From the NCBI RefSeq assembly GCF_003217255.1, contig NZ_QJTE01000001.1:186001-250000 (forward strand): a DNA stretch of 64,000 bases, written 5' to 3'. The notes under the pieces were generated by a model, which had not been told where the DNA came from, ran no database searches, and saw only the letters and a list, made by a program, of their open reading frames with translations. This document shows, piece after piece, positions 9,245 to 17,332 of this stretch. The DNA comes from Pseudoroseicyclus aestuarii. Lineage in GTDB: Bacteria > Pseudomonadota > Alphaproteobacteria > Rhodobacterales > Rhodobacteraceae. The stretch's first letter is position 1; each line of letters begins with the position of its first letter. Position numbers and translations under genes: made by a program.

Positions 9245-10864
9245 CTACTGCGCCTCGGTCGCGTAGATGTAGTCGTAGTTCACCGGGATGTGGACGGGGT
9301 CCACGAACAGGCTGTCGTCGCCCGCGACGTTGTCGGAATGCAGGGTGAAGCGCTGCTCGTTGAAGACCGGCACCCAGGGCGCGTCCGCCATGATGTCGAC
9401 GTAGATCTGCCGCCAGGCATCCTCGCGCGCCGCCGCCTCGCCGACCATCGCGTCGGCCTCGGTCGCACGGGCGTCGATGTCCTCGTTGCAATACCAGGAC
9501 CAGTTCCAGCCACCCGGCGTCGCGCCCGCGCAGCCCAGGATCGGGCCGTAGAAGTTCGACGGATCGGGGAAGTCCGCGATCCAGGCCATGCCGCCCGACC
9601 AGATCATCGGCGCCTGATCTGCCTCGCCGCCGGCGGCGATGACGTTGGCCTGTGCGAGGCTGCGGATCTGGGCGGTGACGCCGATCTCGCTCAGGTCCTG
9701 CTGGATGGCCTGGGCAATGCGCGGGTTGGGGTCGACGTTCATCACGTAAAGCTCGGTCTCGAACCCGTCGGGGAAGCCGGCATCGGCGAGCATCTGGCGC
9801 GCGGCCTCGGGGTCGTAGGCATAGCCTTCGTAATCCGCGTCATAGCCCGGCATGGTCGGGGGCAGGGGCTGGTTCGCCGGCACCGCGCGGTTGTTGATCA
9901 TCTGGACGATGCGGTCCTTGTTGATCGCCATGTTCATCGCCCGGCGCACTTCGACGTCGTCGAAGGGCGCCATCTGCGTGTTCATCGTGATGTAGCCGGT
10001 CTGCAGCTGACCGCCCTCGACGATCTGGTCGTCATAGGCGGCGTCGCCGGTGACTTGCAGGAACTGTGCCGGCGGGATCCCGTCGCCCGGAATGTCGGCG
10101 TCGCCGTTCTGGATGCGCAGGAGCGCCACCGTGGGATCGAGGCCGATGTTGAAGGTGACGCTGTCCAGCTTCGGCACGCCTGCGCGGTGATACTCCTCGA
10201 ACCGTTCGAAGACGAGCTGCTGTCCGGGCGTCCACTCGGCCAGCCGGAAGGCGCCCGAGCCAACGGGCTGTCGGCCGAAATCCTCGCCTGCCTCTTCGAC
10301 GGCTTCCTGCGGCACGATGGAGGCGAAGTTCAGCGCCATGACATGGCCAAAGGTAGCATCCGGGCGCGACAGGGTGATCTCAACCGTCTTGTCGTCGATG
10401 ACAGACACGCCGGACAGGCCCTCTCCCTCACCCGTGTTCCAGCTGTCGAAGCCTTCGATCATGCCGAAGAAGCCCGCGCCGGGACTGCGCGTCTCGGGGT
10501 TCGTGACGCGCTCGAGCGAGTATTTCACGTCCTCGGCGGTAATTTCGCGTCCGTTGTGAAACTTGATCCCGTCCTTGAGGACAAAGGTGTGGGTCAGGCC
10601 GTCCTCGCTGACGTCGTAGCTTTCGGCCAGTTCGTTGCGCAGGGTCGTGGTGCCCGGCTCGTACCCCATCAGCCCGTCGAACAGCGACTTGATCATCGAC
10701 CAGTTCTGCCAATCGTAGCCGATGGCGGGGTCGAGCGTCGCCACGTCGTCCTGATAGGTCACGGCCATTTCGCCGCCCTGCGGTGCGTCTTCGTCCACCT
10801 GCGCAAGCGCACCCGAGGCTGCCAAGGCGAACCCGGCGATTCCGGAAAGAAGGATCGTCTTCAT
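9245..10864 (-). CDS. peptide-type ABC transporter substrate-binding protein
   Basis: A 539-residue periplasmic binding protein of the DppA/OppA family (SBP_bac_5). A Sec signal peptide MKTILLSGIAGFALAASGALAQ precedes the family signature LAESYDVSEDGLTHTFVLKDGIKFHNG near residue 80. Later blocks such as VRRAMNMAINKDRIV are also typical. The frame stays open upstream into the permease gene, but the signal peptide fixes the start at 10864. It captures the amide or peptide substrate for the permeases just upstream in the same operon. Confidence 0.92.
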   Translation of the reverse strand: MKTILLSGIAGFALAASGALAQVDEDAPQGGEMAVTYQDDVATLDPAIGYDWQNWSMIKSLFDGLMGYEPGTTTLRNELAESYDVSEDGLTHTFVLKDGIKFHNGREITAEDVKYSLERVTNPETRSPGAGFFGMIEGFDSWNTGEGEGLSGVSVIDDKTVEITLSRPDATFGHVMALNFASIVPQEAVEEAGEDFGRQPVGSGAFRLAEWTPGQQLVFERFEEYHRAGVPKLDSVTFNIGLDPTVALLRIQNGDADIPGDGIPPAQFLQVTGDAAYDDQIVEGGQLQTGYITMNTQMAPFDDVEVRRAMNMAINKDRIVQMINNRAVPANQPLPPTMPGYDADYEGYAYDPEAARQMLADAGFPDGFETELYVMNVDPNPRIAQAIQQDLSEIGVTAQIRSLAQANVIAAGGEADQAPMIWSGGMAWIADFPDPSNFYGPILGCAGATPGGWNWSWYCNEDIDARATEADAMVGEAAAREDAWRQIYVDIMADAPWVPVFNEQRFTLHSDNVAGDDSLFVDPVHIPVNYDYIYATEAQ

Positions 10865-10884
10865 TGGTCTTTCTCCACTGTTGG

Positions 10885-11805
10885 TCACTTGGTCTTGATG
10901 CGGGGGTCGATGAGCGGGGCGACCAGATCGGCGATCAGGTTGCCGAGCACGATGGCGGTGGCCGAGACCATGGTGACGCCCATGATCACGGGGATGTCGA
11001 TGCGCTGGATCGCCTGCCATGCCAGCTGGCCGATGCCGGGCCAGCCGAACACGCTTTCGACGACGACGATCCCCGACATGAACAGGCCGATATCGATGCC
11101 GATCATCGCGATGATCGGCAGGATCGCGTTCGGCATGACGTGGCCGGCGACGATCCGCAGCTTTGACAGGCCCTTGGCCCGCGCGGTCCGCACCAGGTCC
11201 TGGTTGAGCACCTCGATCATCGAGGAGCGCATCATCCGGCTGTACCAGCCCGCCCCCAGCAGCCCGAGGGTGATCGAAGGCAGGACCAAGTGCGCGAAGG
11301 TGCCGTAGCCGCCGATCGGGAACCATCCAAGCTGCACGGCAAAGACGTAGAGCAGCAGGATGCCGATCACGAATTGCGGGGCCGAAATCGCCACGAAGGA
11401 GAAGATCATCAAGGAATGGTCCACGGGCCGGTTGCGGCGCAGTGCCGCGACCACGCCGATCGTCAGGCCCATGATCAGCTCGGTTACGATGGCCGAAACC
11501 ATCAGCAGCAGGCTTGCCGGCAGGCGTGACGCGATCAGCGACGAGACCTCGGCCCGCTGTAGGTAGGACCGGCCCATGTCGCCCTGGGCAAGTCCGGTCA
11601 GGTAGCGCCAGTACTGGACGACCAGCGGATCGTTCAGCCCCAGCTGATTGCGGATGTTGTCGACCGTCGCCGCGGTGGCCGAGCGTCCGGCGATCTGCCG
11701 AGCGGGATCGGCGGGTACGAGATAGAGCAGCACGAAGGTGACGAAGGTAATCCCGAGCAGGATCAGCGCGCTCTCGAACAGGCGCCGCAGGAGGTAGCCC
11801 CACAT
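10885..11805 (-). CDS. ABC transporter permease, DppB type
   Basis: A 306-residue inner-membrane permease: N-terminal helix LLRRLFESALILLGITFVTF, a long periplasmic segment after LVPADPARQIAG, then five further helices. The coupling (EAA-type) loop is DLVRTARAKGLSKLRIVAGHVMPNA. Its start codon overlaps the stop of the DppC-type permease (TGATG). It forms the channel with the 11805-12713 product. Confidence 0.93.
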   Translation of the reverse strand: MWGYLLRRLFESALILLGITFVTFVLLYLVPADPARQIAGRSATAATVDNIRNQLGLNDPLVVQYWRYLTGLAQGDMGRSYLQRAEVSSLIASRLPASLLLMVSAIVTELIMGLTIGVVAALRRNRPVDHSLMIFSFVAISAPQFVIGILLLYVFAVQLGWFPIGGYGTFAHLVLPSITLGLLGAGWYSRMMRSSMIEVLNQDLVRTARAKGLSKLRIVAGHVMPNAILPIIAMIGIDIGLFMSGIVVVESVFGWPGIGQLAWQAIQRIDIPVIMGVTMVSATAIVLGNLIADLVAPLIDPRIKTK

Positions 11806-12713
11806 CAGTGCCGCCCCTGCAATGTCGGATCGAGGATGTCGCGCAGGGCGTCCCCCACCAGGTTGAAGGCCAGTGCCAGCAGCACGATCAGCAGGCCGGG
11901 GAAGAACACCAGCCAGGGCGCCGTCGAGAAGTAGGTCTGGTTCTCGAAGATGATGTTGCCCCAGGACGGCATCGGCGGCTGTACCCCGACGCCAAGGTAG
12001 CTGAGCGTTGCCTCCAGCAGCACGGTCGTGGAAATGCCCAGCGTCCCGAAGACGATGATCGACGGCAGCAGGTGTGGCAGCAGGTGCCTGAAGAGGATGC
12101 GGATCGGCCCCGACCCGATCGAGCGCTGAACCTGTATGAACTCGCGCTCGGTCAGGCTGCGGGTTTCGGTGTAGATCACCCGGCTCATCTGCACCCAGTT
12201 CACCATGGCTATCACCAGCGCCACGATCAGCAGCGATGGCTGGAATATCGCGGCCAGCACGATGGCGAGCAGCAGCGCCGGGAAGGCCATCATCAGATCG
12301 GTGAAGCGCATCAGGATCGTTGCGGTCCAGCCGCCGAAATATCCCGCCGTGATGCCGACTCCCGCGCCAAGAAGGACGGCGATGCCATTGGCCAGCACGC
12401 CGATGATGAGCGACGTGCGCGTGCCAAGGATCAAGCGCGAGGCGAGGTCGCGGCCCAGCAAATCCGTGCCCAGAACGTAGACGCCGCCCGGCGGGAGGGG
12501 GCCGCCCATCAGATCAAGCCCGTCAAAGCTTTGCTCGAAAGGATCCGCCGGCATCAGCCACGGTGCGAAGAGGGCGGCGAGGAACATGGCCGCGATGATG
12601 ACCATGCCGAAGGCCGCGCGGGGGCGCCGCATCAGCTGGCGCAGCACCTCGCGCGCGCCGCTGCGGCGTGGGCGCGTCGCGGGACCGACCACCGGATCGA
12701 GGGCCGCGTTCAT
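11805..12713 (-). CDS. ABC transporter permease, DppC type
   Basis: A 302-residue permease with the DppC N-terminal helix (FGMVIIAAMFLAALFAPWLMPADPF), the GTDLLGRDLASRLILGTRTS block and the C-terminal NLVGDALRDILDP ending typical of this family. Its ATG overlaps the AmiR stop codon (ATGA), so regulator and transporter are translationally coupled. Confidence 0.93.
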   Translation of the reverse strand: MNAALDPVVGPATRPRRSGAREVLRQLMRRPRAAFGMVIIAAMFLAALFAPWLMPADPFEQSFDGLDLMGGPLPPGGVYVLGTDLLGRDLASRLILGTRTSLIIGVLANGIAVLLGAGVGITAGYFGGWTATILMRFTDLMMAFPALLLAIVLAAIFQPSLLIVALVIAMVNWVQMSRVIYTETRSLTEREFIQVQRSIGSGPIRILFRHLLPHLLPSIIVFGTLGISTTVLLEATLSYLGVGVQPPMPSWGNIIFENQTYFSTAPWLVFFPGLLIVLLALAFNLVGDALRDILDPTLQGRH

Positions 12714-13300
12714 CGCTGGCCCTTTCGGTGTGTCTGGCCCGCCGCCAGGACCGCGCGCGCCGCGTCCTCCAGCGATGTCCGGCCGACCATTGCCATCGTG
12801 CGCAGCTGTTTCAGCGCCAGCGCCTCGTTCTCGCCATCTGCGGCCAGGGCGATCACCGCGCGTACCACGTCGAGACGGCCGGCCCGCAGATGCGCGACCT
12901 CGGCCCGCTCCCGCGCAAGGTCCTGACGCCGCTCGAAAGTGGCATGGGCGATGACCAGTGCCGAGAACAGGTTGCCTAGCGCCGAGAGGGGAAGGAACGC
13001 GTCGACGTTCTGACGCAGGGCCCAGCCAAGCCGGCCGGGACTTTCTGATCCGATCAGGCCTATCACCGGCATCGGCGCTTCGCCTGCCGGCCAGGGCAGG
13101 GCGGCGTCATGGCCGGTGTCGACGTCGATCACGACCATGTCGGCGGCCATGGCCTCGGCGGTGGGCAGGTCGCGACGGTGTCCCGCCGCGCTAATGCCGA
13201 GCCTGTCGCAACGTTCGACCACCCGCGCGATCGCATCGTCCGAGCGGTGCAGGATCAGAGCAGACCGTCCGGCGAAGTTGTGCTGAGGGACATCGATCAT
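12710..13300 (-). CDS. amiR: AmiR-like ANTAR-domain antiterminator
   Basis: A 196-residue protein, the same length as Pseudomonas AmiR. It has an N-terminal pseudo-receiver domain that lacks a normal phospho-acceptor pocket, a short coiled coil (ERRQDLARERAEVAHLRAG), and a C-terminal three-helix ANTAR domain (RAVIALAADGENEALALKQLRTMAM...TSLEDAARAVL). ANTAR proteins bind paired hairpins in leader RNA and prevent terminator formation. Its ATG overlaps the amiC stop. In the known system AmiC holds AmiR inactive until an amide binds, and the same is expected here. A matching leader lies upstream of amiC. Confidence 0.88.
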   Translation of the reverse strand: MIDVPQHNFAGRSALILHRSDDAIARVVERCDRLGISAAGHRRDLPTAEAMAADMVVIDVDTGHDAALPWPAGEAPMPVIGLIGSESPGRLGWALRQNVDAFLPLSALGNLFSALVIAHATFERRQDLARERAEVAHLRAGRLDVVRAVIALAADGENEALALKQLRTMAMVGRTSLEDAARAVLAAGQTHRKGQR

Positions 13301-14424
13301 TTCACGATCCTCAGTTGTGGCCGCGGAACAGGACGGCGGCGGTCGACGACAGGCAGACCCTGGCGCGACAGGTAGGGATCGGCGGCAACAGGCGCGGTGG
13401 CGCGTTCGATCACGCGAAACCGTCCATCGCGCGCGATGGCCACCCTGGGCGCGAGGGCGGCGTGACGCATGACCGGATCGATACTGATCGCACCGAGCGC
13501 GGTGCTCACCGGCGCCATGCTCGCCGCGCGGAAGACGGCCTCTGGGGCGTCTGTTCCGGCGCGTGTGACGGAGTCGGCGAAGATCTCAACCGCCGCATGT
13601 GCCGTCGCGAGAAAGGCCGAGACCCGGCCATTGGGCGCATGGGCGCGCGCAACGGCACACAGGGCAGGGTCGGCATCCTCCGCGAAGAAGCTGCCGACCG
13701 AGAGCAGCCCATCGGCGTGAGCGCCCAGTTCGTCCAGATCGGCTTCGGTCTGGTTGAAGCTGATCAGGTGACCCGCCTTACCTTGCCGGGACCTGTCACG
13801 CGCGCCAAGGCTGCGGACGAAGCCGACGCTGGACGGTCCGATCAGACTGTTGACCACGCAGTCGGGCGAAAGGGCCGTGATCTCGTCGATAACGTGGTCG
13901 TGCTGGTCCGAGCCCAGCGCGATGAAGCGTTCGCCGACCACCTCGATCCCGTAGGCCTGCAGACGGTCGCGCGCCAGCCGCAACGTCTCCCATCCCCAGA
14001 CGTAATTCGAACCGACGAGGTAGGCGCGCGACATGCGCTGCGACGCGATCCAGTCGATGGCTGGCACGACATGGTGGTTTGGCGCGGCCCCGAGGTAGAC
14101 CACGTGATCATTGCACTCGAACCCCTCGTAGGGGCAGGGGTACCACAGCAGCCCGCCCTTGCGTTCGAGGATCGGGATCATGTCCTTGCGGCTCCACGAG
14201 GTGATCGCTCCGATGATGTTGCGCACACCCGCATCGAGCAGCTCGGACGTCATTGCCGCGTAGAGGGCGGGATCGCCACCCGGATCGCGAATGACCGGCT
14301 CGATCTCGATCCCGCTTGCGCGCGCGACCTTGTCGATGGCCCCCAGCGCGCCGGCGAACGCGCTCTGTCCCAGGGCGGCGTAGCTGCCTGTCGTCGAGAA
14401 GATCAGACCAAGTTTGTAGGACAC
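13297..14424 (-). CDS. amiC: AmiC-like amide-sensing regulator (periplasmic-binding fold, cytoplasmic)
   Basis: A 375-residue type I binding-fold protein without a signal peptide, as in AmiC. Shared blocks include LIFSTTGSYAALGQSAFAGALGAI, IRDPGGDPALYAAM, LLWYPCPYEGFECNDHVVYLGAAPNHH and the C-terminal ATAPVAADPYLS. The start is a GTG at 14424 with a GGGGGG stretch 3-8 bases upstream. The open frame continues through the leader terminator to 14751 and is not coding there. It is first in the operon and senses the amide, releasing AmiR. Confidence 0.88.
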   Translation of the reverse strand: MSYKLGLIFSTTGSYAALGQSAFAGALGAIDKVARASGIEIEPVIRDPGGDPALYAAMTSELLDAGVRNIIGAITSWSRKDMIPILERKGGLLWYPCPYEGFECNDHVVYLGAAPNHHVVPAIDWIASQRMSRAYLVGSNYVWGWETLRLARDRLQAYGIEVVGERFIALGSDQHDHVIDEITALSPDCVVNSLIGPSSVGFVRSLGARDRSRQGKAGHLISFNQTEADLDELGAHADGLLSVGSFFAEDADPALCAVARAHAPNGRVSAFLATAHAAVEIFADSVTRAGTDAPEAVFRAASMAPVSTALGAISIDPVMRHAALAPRVAIARDGRFRVIERATAPVAADPYLSRQGLPVVDRRRPVPRPQLRIVK

Positions 14425-14440
14425 GTGCCCCCCGGAAACG

Positions 14441-14483
14441 AAAAAGGCCCCGCCCCACCGGAGATCCGGTGGCATGCGAGGCC
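14441..14483 (-). terminator. leader terminator upstream of amiC
   Basis: On the - strand the stem GGCCTCGC pairs with GCGGGGCC (one bulge) around an inner CCACCGG/CCGGTGG hairpin, followed by TTTTTC. It ends 17 bases before the amiC GTG, so it would stop transcription before the first gene unless overridden. This is the classic place for the AmiR-controlled attenuator. Confidence 0.85.
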
Positions 14484-14510
14484 CGATTGCCTGGGTCGAT
14501 CGATGCGACC
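14479..14510 (-). promoter_or_regulatory. putative ANTAR-binding double hairpin in amiC leader
   Basis: Two short hairpins are read on the - strand. P1 (14510-14494) has stem GGTCG/CGACC and loop CATCGAT. P2 (14492-14479), one base later, has stem AGGC/GCCT and a six-base loop AATCGG. ANTAR targets are two adjacent hairpins with six-base loops carrying A at position 1 and G at position 4. P1 contains ATCGAT (A1, G4) with one extra C; P2 has A1 but C at 4. The 3' arm of P2 is also the 5' arm of the terminator, so the two are mutually exclusive. Confidence 0.55.
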
Positions 14511-15023
14511 ATGTGAAATCAGGCTGCGGCGAAGGTGCCGGGTTGTCCAGCGACGCGAAGGGCCCCTTTGGGCGAATACGCGAGTGCCTGTTTCGTAATC
14601 GCCGAACTGAGGCGAATGACCACCGATCTTGCGGAGCCATGAGGCTGTGCCTGACTTCGCGACGCTGAGCCGCCGCTAAAGACCGAAACCAGATCCTGCG
14701 GCAATCCGTCGCCTGGGTCGCGCTGAGATCGAACCAGTCGCATGACCTCAACCGGGAAAGGGGGAAGTGCGCTTCAAGCGGAATAGCGCAACGCCGTTGT
14801 TCTGCGGGTGTCGCTGTCAGCCGGCTCGGGCGTCAACAGCGCTGAAGGCGGCCTGTCGGGGCAGTCACTCGGGGCATTCGTCAACCTATCCCATATGGGT
14901 CAGCGGCCCAGCCCCCCAATTTCCTTTGCCTGAACAGGCCCTGTTGCACAGGTTCCGTAAGGGACTCATCGACCGTCCCCTATGACGGCCCCAAGGGGCC
15001 GCCGCCCGTCCCGCGCGCCGGGC
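14511..15023. other. non-coding gap upstream of amiC leader
   Basis: About 510 bases between the amiC leader and the end of the GntR gene at 15024. It must hold the amide-operon promoter, which I cannot place with confidence. Small open frames here lack ribosome sites and family motifs. GGCCCTGTTGCACAGG near 14938 looks like an insertion-sequence end, with no transposase nearby. Confidence 0.5.
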
Positions 15024-15737
15024 TCAGCTGCCGGCGTCCGGGGCAGCGGCGCCGGGCAAAGCCGTTCGCTTGGCCCCGCGCATCACCGTCCGGTTCACGT
15101 CCAGAAGATGCTCTTCCATCAGCTGGGCCGCCCCATGGCCGTCCCTGCAGGATATCGCCGCGAAGAGGGCGCGGTGCTGCTCGCCGAAGCGGGCCATGAC
15201 GTCGGGCGTGTGACTCTCGCGGCGGACCTCGCCCCAGGTGGCGAGTTTCCTGACCGTGCGGAGCGACTCGTACATCTCGAGAAAGAGCGGATTTCTGGCG
15301 GCAACCGCGATGTTGTAGTGGAAGATGTCGTCGGCGATCTCGTAGGCGGCGCGCTCGGACTGGTCGATGGTCGCCAGCATCAACTGCTCCAGCCGCGCCA
15401 GATCCTCGCTGCGCGCCCGGGCGGCGGCATGGGCGGCGAGGGCGGGCTCGATCTCGAGGCGCACCTCCATGATGTCCTGCGGCGTCGCCTCGCGGGCGAT
15501 GCGCGACAGGGTGCTCGATCCCTGCGACACCGGCGGCGCGGCGAAGGTGCCGCGCCCCTGCCGCCGGTAGATCACCCCGTCGCACTCCAGCCGCTCGAGC
15601 GCCTGGCGCAGTTTGGCGCGGCTGATGCCGAAGCGGTCCGCCAGATCCCTCTCGGGCGGCAGGCGGCCATCGGGGGGCAGTGCGCCAGAGGCGATCAGCC
15701 TGCTCAGCCTCTGCGCCAGCCCCTCGTCCCCGGTCAT
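15024..15737 (-). CDS. GntR family transcriptional regulator, FCD domain
   Basis: A 237-residue regulator. The N-terminal winged helix (LPPERDLADRFGISRAKLRQALERLECDGVIYRRQGRGTF, about residues 25-65) is followed by an FCD domain with the metal-site residues in EVRLEIEPALA, DDIFHYNIAVAARN and FGEQHRALF. It is the last gene of the peptide/GGT operon, and its ATG overlaps the TauE stop (ATGA). It probably controls the operon from the palindrome at 24718-24738 (inference from position only). Confidence 0.88.
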   Translation of the reverse strand: MTGDEGLAQRLSRLIASGALPPDGRLPPERDLADRFGISRAKLRQALERLECDGVIYRRQGRGTFAAPPVSQGSSTLSRIAREATPQDIMEVRLEIEPALAAHAAARARSEDLARLEQLMLATIDQSERAAYEIADDIFHYNIAVAARNPLFLEMYESLRTVRKLATWGEVRRESHTPDVMARFGEQHRALFAAISCRDGHGAAQLMEEHLLDVNRTVMRGAKRTALPGAAAPDAGS

Positions 15738-16573
15738 GCCCGCAGGGCCGCGTAGAGATCGAGACCCATGCGGGCGGAGGTGATCAGCAGGAACAGCCCG
15801 AAGGTCAGGCGCAGGGCGCGGCGCGGGATCCGATGGGCGATGGCGACCCCGACCCGCGCGAAGACCACCGTCAGCGGGATGATGATCGCGGCCGCGGCAA
15901 GGTTGACGTAGCCGAAGGACAGCGGCGGCAGCCCGGTTTGCCCCAGGCCGGTCAGCACGTAGGTGATCGCGCCGGGCAGCCCGATGATGAAGCCGATGGC
16001 CGCCGAGGTGCCGACGGCGCGGCGGATCTCGTAGCCGAGAAAGCTCAGGAGCGGCACGCAGACGGTGCCGCCGCCGATCCCCATCATCGCCGAGATGGCG
16101 CCGGCGATGACGCCGAAGACCGCCCAGAGGGGCTTGGAAAAGCTGCGCGGGCTGTCGATCTCTCCGCCGCCGCGCAGGATCATGTCGAGCGCGACAACAA
16201 GCGCCACCACGGCAAAGACCGCGATCAGCGCCAGCCCCGAGACGATGCCGCCGAGCACGCCGCCGATGACCACCCCGACGAGGATCGAGGGCCCCCAGAG
16301 CTTGAGCAGGTCGAAGTCGATGGCGCCGCGCCGGTAATGCCCGAGCGAGGAGCTGAGCGAGGTGAAGATGATCGTGGCCAGAGAGGTGCCCACGGAAAGC
16401 TGCATCACCTGCCCGGCATCCATCCCCGTCAGGGACAGGGCGAAGTAGAGGGCGGGGACGATGACGATGCCGCCGCCGACGCCCAGAAGCCCGGCGAGGA
16501 TGCCGCCGCAGATGCCCGCGGCGAGGGCGGGCAGGGCGATGGTGGCGAAAAGGGCCGAAAGCTGGTCTTCCAC
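15734..16573 (-). CDS. TauE/SafE family sulfite/anion exporter
   Basis: A 279-residue membrane protein with eight to nine hydrophobic helices. The two internal TauE repeats are visible: GGILAGLLGVGGGIVIVPAL near residue 24 and GAISAMMGIGGGTVCVPLLSFLGY near residue 160. This family moves sulfite, sulfonates or related anions. Inside a gamma-glutamyl-peptide operon it could export sulfite made from cysteine sulfur (inference). It overlaps the GntR start by four bases. Confidence 0.88.
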   Translation of the reverse strand: MEDQLSALFATIALPALAAGICGGILAGLLGVGGGIVIVPALYFALSLTGMDAGQVMQLSVGTSLATIIFTSLSSSLGHYRRGAIDFDLLKLWGPSILVGVVIGGVLGGIVSGLALIAVFAVVALVVALDMILRGGGEIDSPRSFSKPLWAVFGVIAGAISAMMGIGGGTVCVPLLSFLGYEIRRAVGTSAAIGFIIGLPGAITYVLTGLGQTGLPPLSFGYVNLAAAAIIIPLTVVFARVGVAIAHRIPRRALRLTFGLFLLITSARMGLDLYAALRA

Positions 16574-16574
16574 G

Positions 16575-17330
16575 TCAGGCCTCCGCCGTGTCCGTTGCCT
16601 GCGACAGGCTGGGCCGGCCCGCCGCGCGCCGCCGCTCCTCCGCCGCCCTTATGGCCGCGTCGATGGGGGCGCGATCCGTGCTGCCGGAGAAGTTGTCCGA
16701 GGTGGCGAAGCTATCCGCGACGTGGACGTAGCGCTCGCGCGAGACCTCGAGCAGGCGGGCAAGCTCGGCCAGCGGATCGGCGTGATCGTCTACCCGCAGG
16801 TCGAGCACGGCATAGCGCTCGCCGCGGTTGATCTTCAGCCCCGCCGCCTGCCGCCCGCGCTTGTCGCCGCCGGCCTCTTCGCCCGCGCGCATGGCATGGA
16901 GCAGCCGGTCGGGCAGGGGCAGATCGCGCGCCTCCTCGTAGGCGTCGAAGGTCGCCTGCACCACCTCGGGGCCGGTCAGCATGTTGCCGGCGACGGAATG
17001 CGCCTCGCCCGTCAGGTGACCGCACCAGTCGACACAACCCGCGCCGGTATGGGCGGCGAAGCGGCCCTCGGCGTCGAGCATGTGGCACTGCCGGATCGCC
17101 TGGCCGCCGTCACGCTGGACGAGATCGGCAAGCACCGTCTCCGCCGCCTCTCCGGCCTCGAGGCGAGACAGCCCCTCGATCCCCCAAAGCGGGTTGACGA
17201 AGGCCTGCGTGGCGACGGCCGAAGTTGCGCCGACATGGGGCACGATGGCGCCGCAGGCGAAGAAACGAGAGGCGACGGCGATGCCGATTTCCCCGGTCCG
17301 GGCGTCGCGGGCGATGATCGAATAGGTCAT
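16575..17330 (-). CDS. DUF1028 domain-containing protein
   Basis: A 251-residue protein beginning MTYSIIARDARTGEIGIAVASRFFACGAIVPHVGA, diagnostic of DUF1028, which adopts an Ntn-hydrolase-like fold. The family is regularly encoded with gamma-glutamyltransferases and peptide transporters, but its biochemical role is not established. The start at 17330 lies 2 bases after the GGT stop, so the pair is coupled. The frame also stays open upstream, antisense-like, into the GGT gene; the family start motif decides the real ATG. Confidence 0.9.
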   Translation of the reverse strand: MTYSIIARDARTGEIGIAVASRFFACGAIVPHVGATSAVATQAFVNPLWGIEGLSRLEAGEAAETVLADLVQRDGGQAIRQCHMLDAEGRFAAHTGAGCVDWCGHLTGEAHSVAGNMLTGPEVVQATFDAYEEARDLPLPDRLLHAMRAGEEAGGDKRGRQAAGLKINRGERYAVLDLRVDDHADPLAELARLLEVSRERYVHVADSFATSDNFSGSTDRAPIDAAIRAAEERRRAAGRPSLSQATDTAEA

Positions 17331-17332
17331 CC

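Noticed and set aside
8423-11308. A 961-codon open frame on the + strand, and similar long ones at 20288-22516 (+), 43161-45761 (-) and 48645-50993 (+)
   Set aside because: They are antisense to clear transporter, oxidase or efflux genes, are rich in Arg, Gly, His and Asp, and show no family motifs. Such shadows are expected in high-GC DNA.
9245-11803. An 852-residue frame seeming to fuse a permease region with the binding protein
   Set aside because: The upstream part is out of frame with the real permease (10885-11805), and a clean signal peptide starts at 10864.
14425-14751. N-terminal extension of AmiC by 109 codons
   Set aside because: It would run through a strong terminator and hairpins, and known AmiC proteins begin at the LIFSTTG-type strand. 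The GTG at 14424 has a purine-rich ribosome site.
14767-14985. A 72-codon open frame in the gap before the GntR gene
   Set aside because: No ribosome site, no recognisable domain, and its end overlaps the IS-end-like sequence.
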